From: Lachnospiraceae bacterium OM04-12BH
Lineage (GTDB): Bacteria > Bacillota > Clostridia > Lachnospirales > Lachnospiraceae
Reading direction: 5' to 3'
DNA length: 53,533 bases
Assembly: GCA_003490145.1 (NCBI GenBank)
Contig: QULQ01000012.1
Span: forward strand, 42,052 to 95,584
Under the pieces are notes generated by a model. The model was not told the DNA's origin, did no database searches, and saw only the letters and a list, made by a program, of their open reading frames with translations. How positions within the stretch are numbered: position 1 is the first letter of the stretch; each line of letters starts with the position of its first letter. This document shows, piece by piece, positions 53,052 to 53,533 of the stretch. A program made the position numbers and the translations under genes.

Positions 53052-53149
53052 GTTCCCTTTCGGCTGGTATTCTTCCAAAAGAAGCCATAATTATGACCCA
53101 CCCAGTATTTTGTCTTGAGAAATATACTTTCATGCTATATTGAACACAG

Positions 53150-53180
53150 AAAAAGGGAAAGCCAAAGAAACGGCTTTCCC
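53150..53180 (-). terminator. Intrinsic terminator after fucI
   Basis: A 9 bp perfect stem GGGAAAGCC/GGCTTTCCC (53155-53163, 53172-53180) with an 8-base loop. On the minus strand it ends in TTTTTC. It is about 105 bases after the fucI stop. Confidence 0.75.
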
Positions 53181-53209
53181 CAAACATTATAGAATTAACC
53201 TTTTAGGTC

Positions 53210-53238
53210 AGCCGTCATTATTCGCATTAATGGCGGCT
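53210..53238. terminator. Hairpin between the prepilin and fucI genes
   Basis: An 11 bp stem AGCCGTCATTA/TAATGGCGGCT (one G-U) with a 7-base loop. On plus it is followed by ATTTTCATTTT, so it may end prepilin transcription. The 233-base gap between the two genes holds only these two hairpins. Confidence 0.5.
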
Positions 53239-53284
53239 ATTTTCATTTTCCCTTAATCTAATCCCCCTCGGGTTCTATCCTTAC

Positions 53285-53533
53285 TTAATACAAGGATCCA
53301 AAAGTCTGGCAGGCAGCCAAATCTGCCGATTCCAGCTCAGCCGTACCAAAGGAGCTCCATACATGGGGACGGAAGATTTCTGACGTGTCCACATTGTGCA
53401 TGGAAACATGGATGCGCAGCATGGAAGCAAGGGTGATCAGCTCTGCCCCTATGTGTCCATAAATAAATGCACCATGGTTGGCTCCCCAGTCTGCCATCAC
53501 GCTGTATACATCCTTAAAGGCTCCTTCTCCCGT
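53285..53533 (-). CDS. fucI: L-fucose isomerase, C-terminal part
   Basis: The frame runs off the right edge; 82 C-terminal residues are visible. They match the end of Fuc[43 protein letters not shown] and a final TFGSLY. FucI converts L-fucose to L-fuculose in the cytosol, the first step of fucose breakdown. The N-terminal and most active-site residues lie outside the window. It suggests a fucose-use operon to the right. Confidence 0.88.
   Translation of the reverse strand, partial: TGEGAFKDVYSVMADWGANHGAFIYGHIGAELITLASMLRIHVSMHNVDTSEIFRPHVWSSFGTAELESADLAACQTFGSLY

Noticed and set aside
1..53533. CRISPR arrays, prophage, toxin-antitoxin or known defence systems
   Set aside because: No regular direct repeats and no cas, integrase, terminase or defence genes were seen; the region is mostly core chromosome.

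Overview
The window reads as chromosome of an anaerobic, low-to-mid GC Firmicute of the Lachnospiraceae type. Supporting signs are GS-III glutamine synthetase (GlnN), IreB, RuvX and DUF1292 next to RNase J, a c-di-AMP operon (cdaA-cdaR-glmM), Mbl/MreB beside flagellar rod genes, a YvyF-like protein, a YjfB-type motility protein and SpmA. The cell is inferred to be Gram-positive, flagellated and spore-forming. I cannot name a species. There is no prophage, complete insertion sequence or CRISPR array. The only mobile-type remnant is the 3' end of an Rpn-type (PD-(D/E)XK) transposase at the left edge.

Layout. 1-6965: transposase fragment, then a minus-strand surface-sugar operon (rfbD, PAP2-like, gmd, polytopic membrane protein, fcl, DUF5067 lipoprotein) that can make GDP-L-fucose from GDP-mannose. 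7188-8345: DUF3048 lipoprotein. 8389-17030 (minus): recD2, comFC, yvyF-like, two unknown membrane proteins, cdaA, cdaR, glmM, HPr. 17170-20160 (minus): mreB/mbl, two flagellar rod/hook proteins and a rod-binding protein. 20324-25232 (minus): uvrB-uvrA with a LexA-like box. 25435-30715 (minus): PucR-type regulator, ftsE, ftsX, a PcsB/EnvC-like M23 protein and a Ctp protease, which form a cell-division hydrolase module. 31012-31200: yjfB. 31242-33899 (minus): tRNA-Gln(CUG), acyl-ACP thioesterase, cvfB, CPBP protease.

34156-36216 (plus): a DUF1905-like/C39-like cysteine peptidase fusion and a SnoaL-PAS-GGDEF diguanylate cyclase. 36309-38420 (minus): glnN behind a leader with a terminator and an overlapping alternative hairpin. 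38642-44245 (minus): ireB, ruvX, DUF1292, rnjA, ylbF-like, a short MltG-like protein, trmR and trhP. 44322-45695: mtaB. 45798-46028: an HPr-like protein without the active-site histidine. 46119-50323 (minus): prmA, rsmE, nifS-type desulfurase, thiI. 50421-51838: nudC and a HAD phosphatase. 51799-52422 (minus): spmA. 52572-53051: a lone type IV-like prepilin. 53285-53533: the 3' end of L-fucose isomerase, running off the window.

Themes. Many genes act on RNA: tRNA ho5U34/mo5U34 (trhP, trmR), t6A methylthiolation (mtaB), s4U (thiI with the desulfurase), rsmE, RNase J and cvfB. Envelope growth and division are covered by glmM, c-di-AMP, mreB, ftsEX, M23, Ctp and the MltG-like protein. The most interesting unexplained signals are the glnN leader, the DUF1905-C39 fusion, the His-less HPr and the catalytic-domain-less MltG. 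No clearly new multi-gene system was found. All functional calls rest on reading the sequence and on family knowledge; no database search was run.
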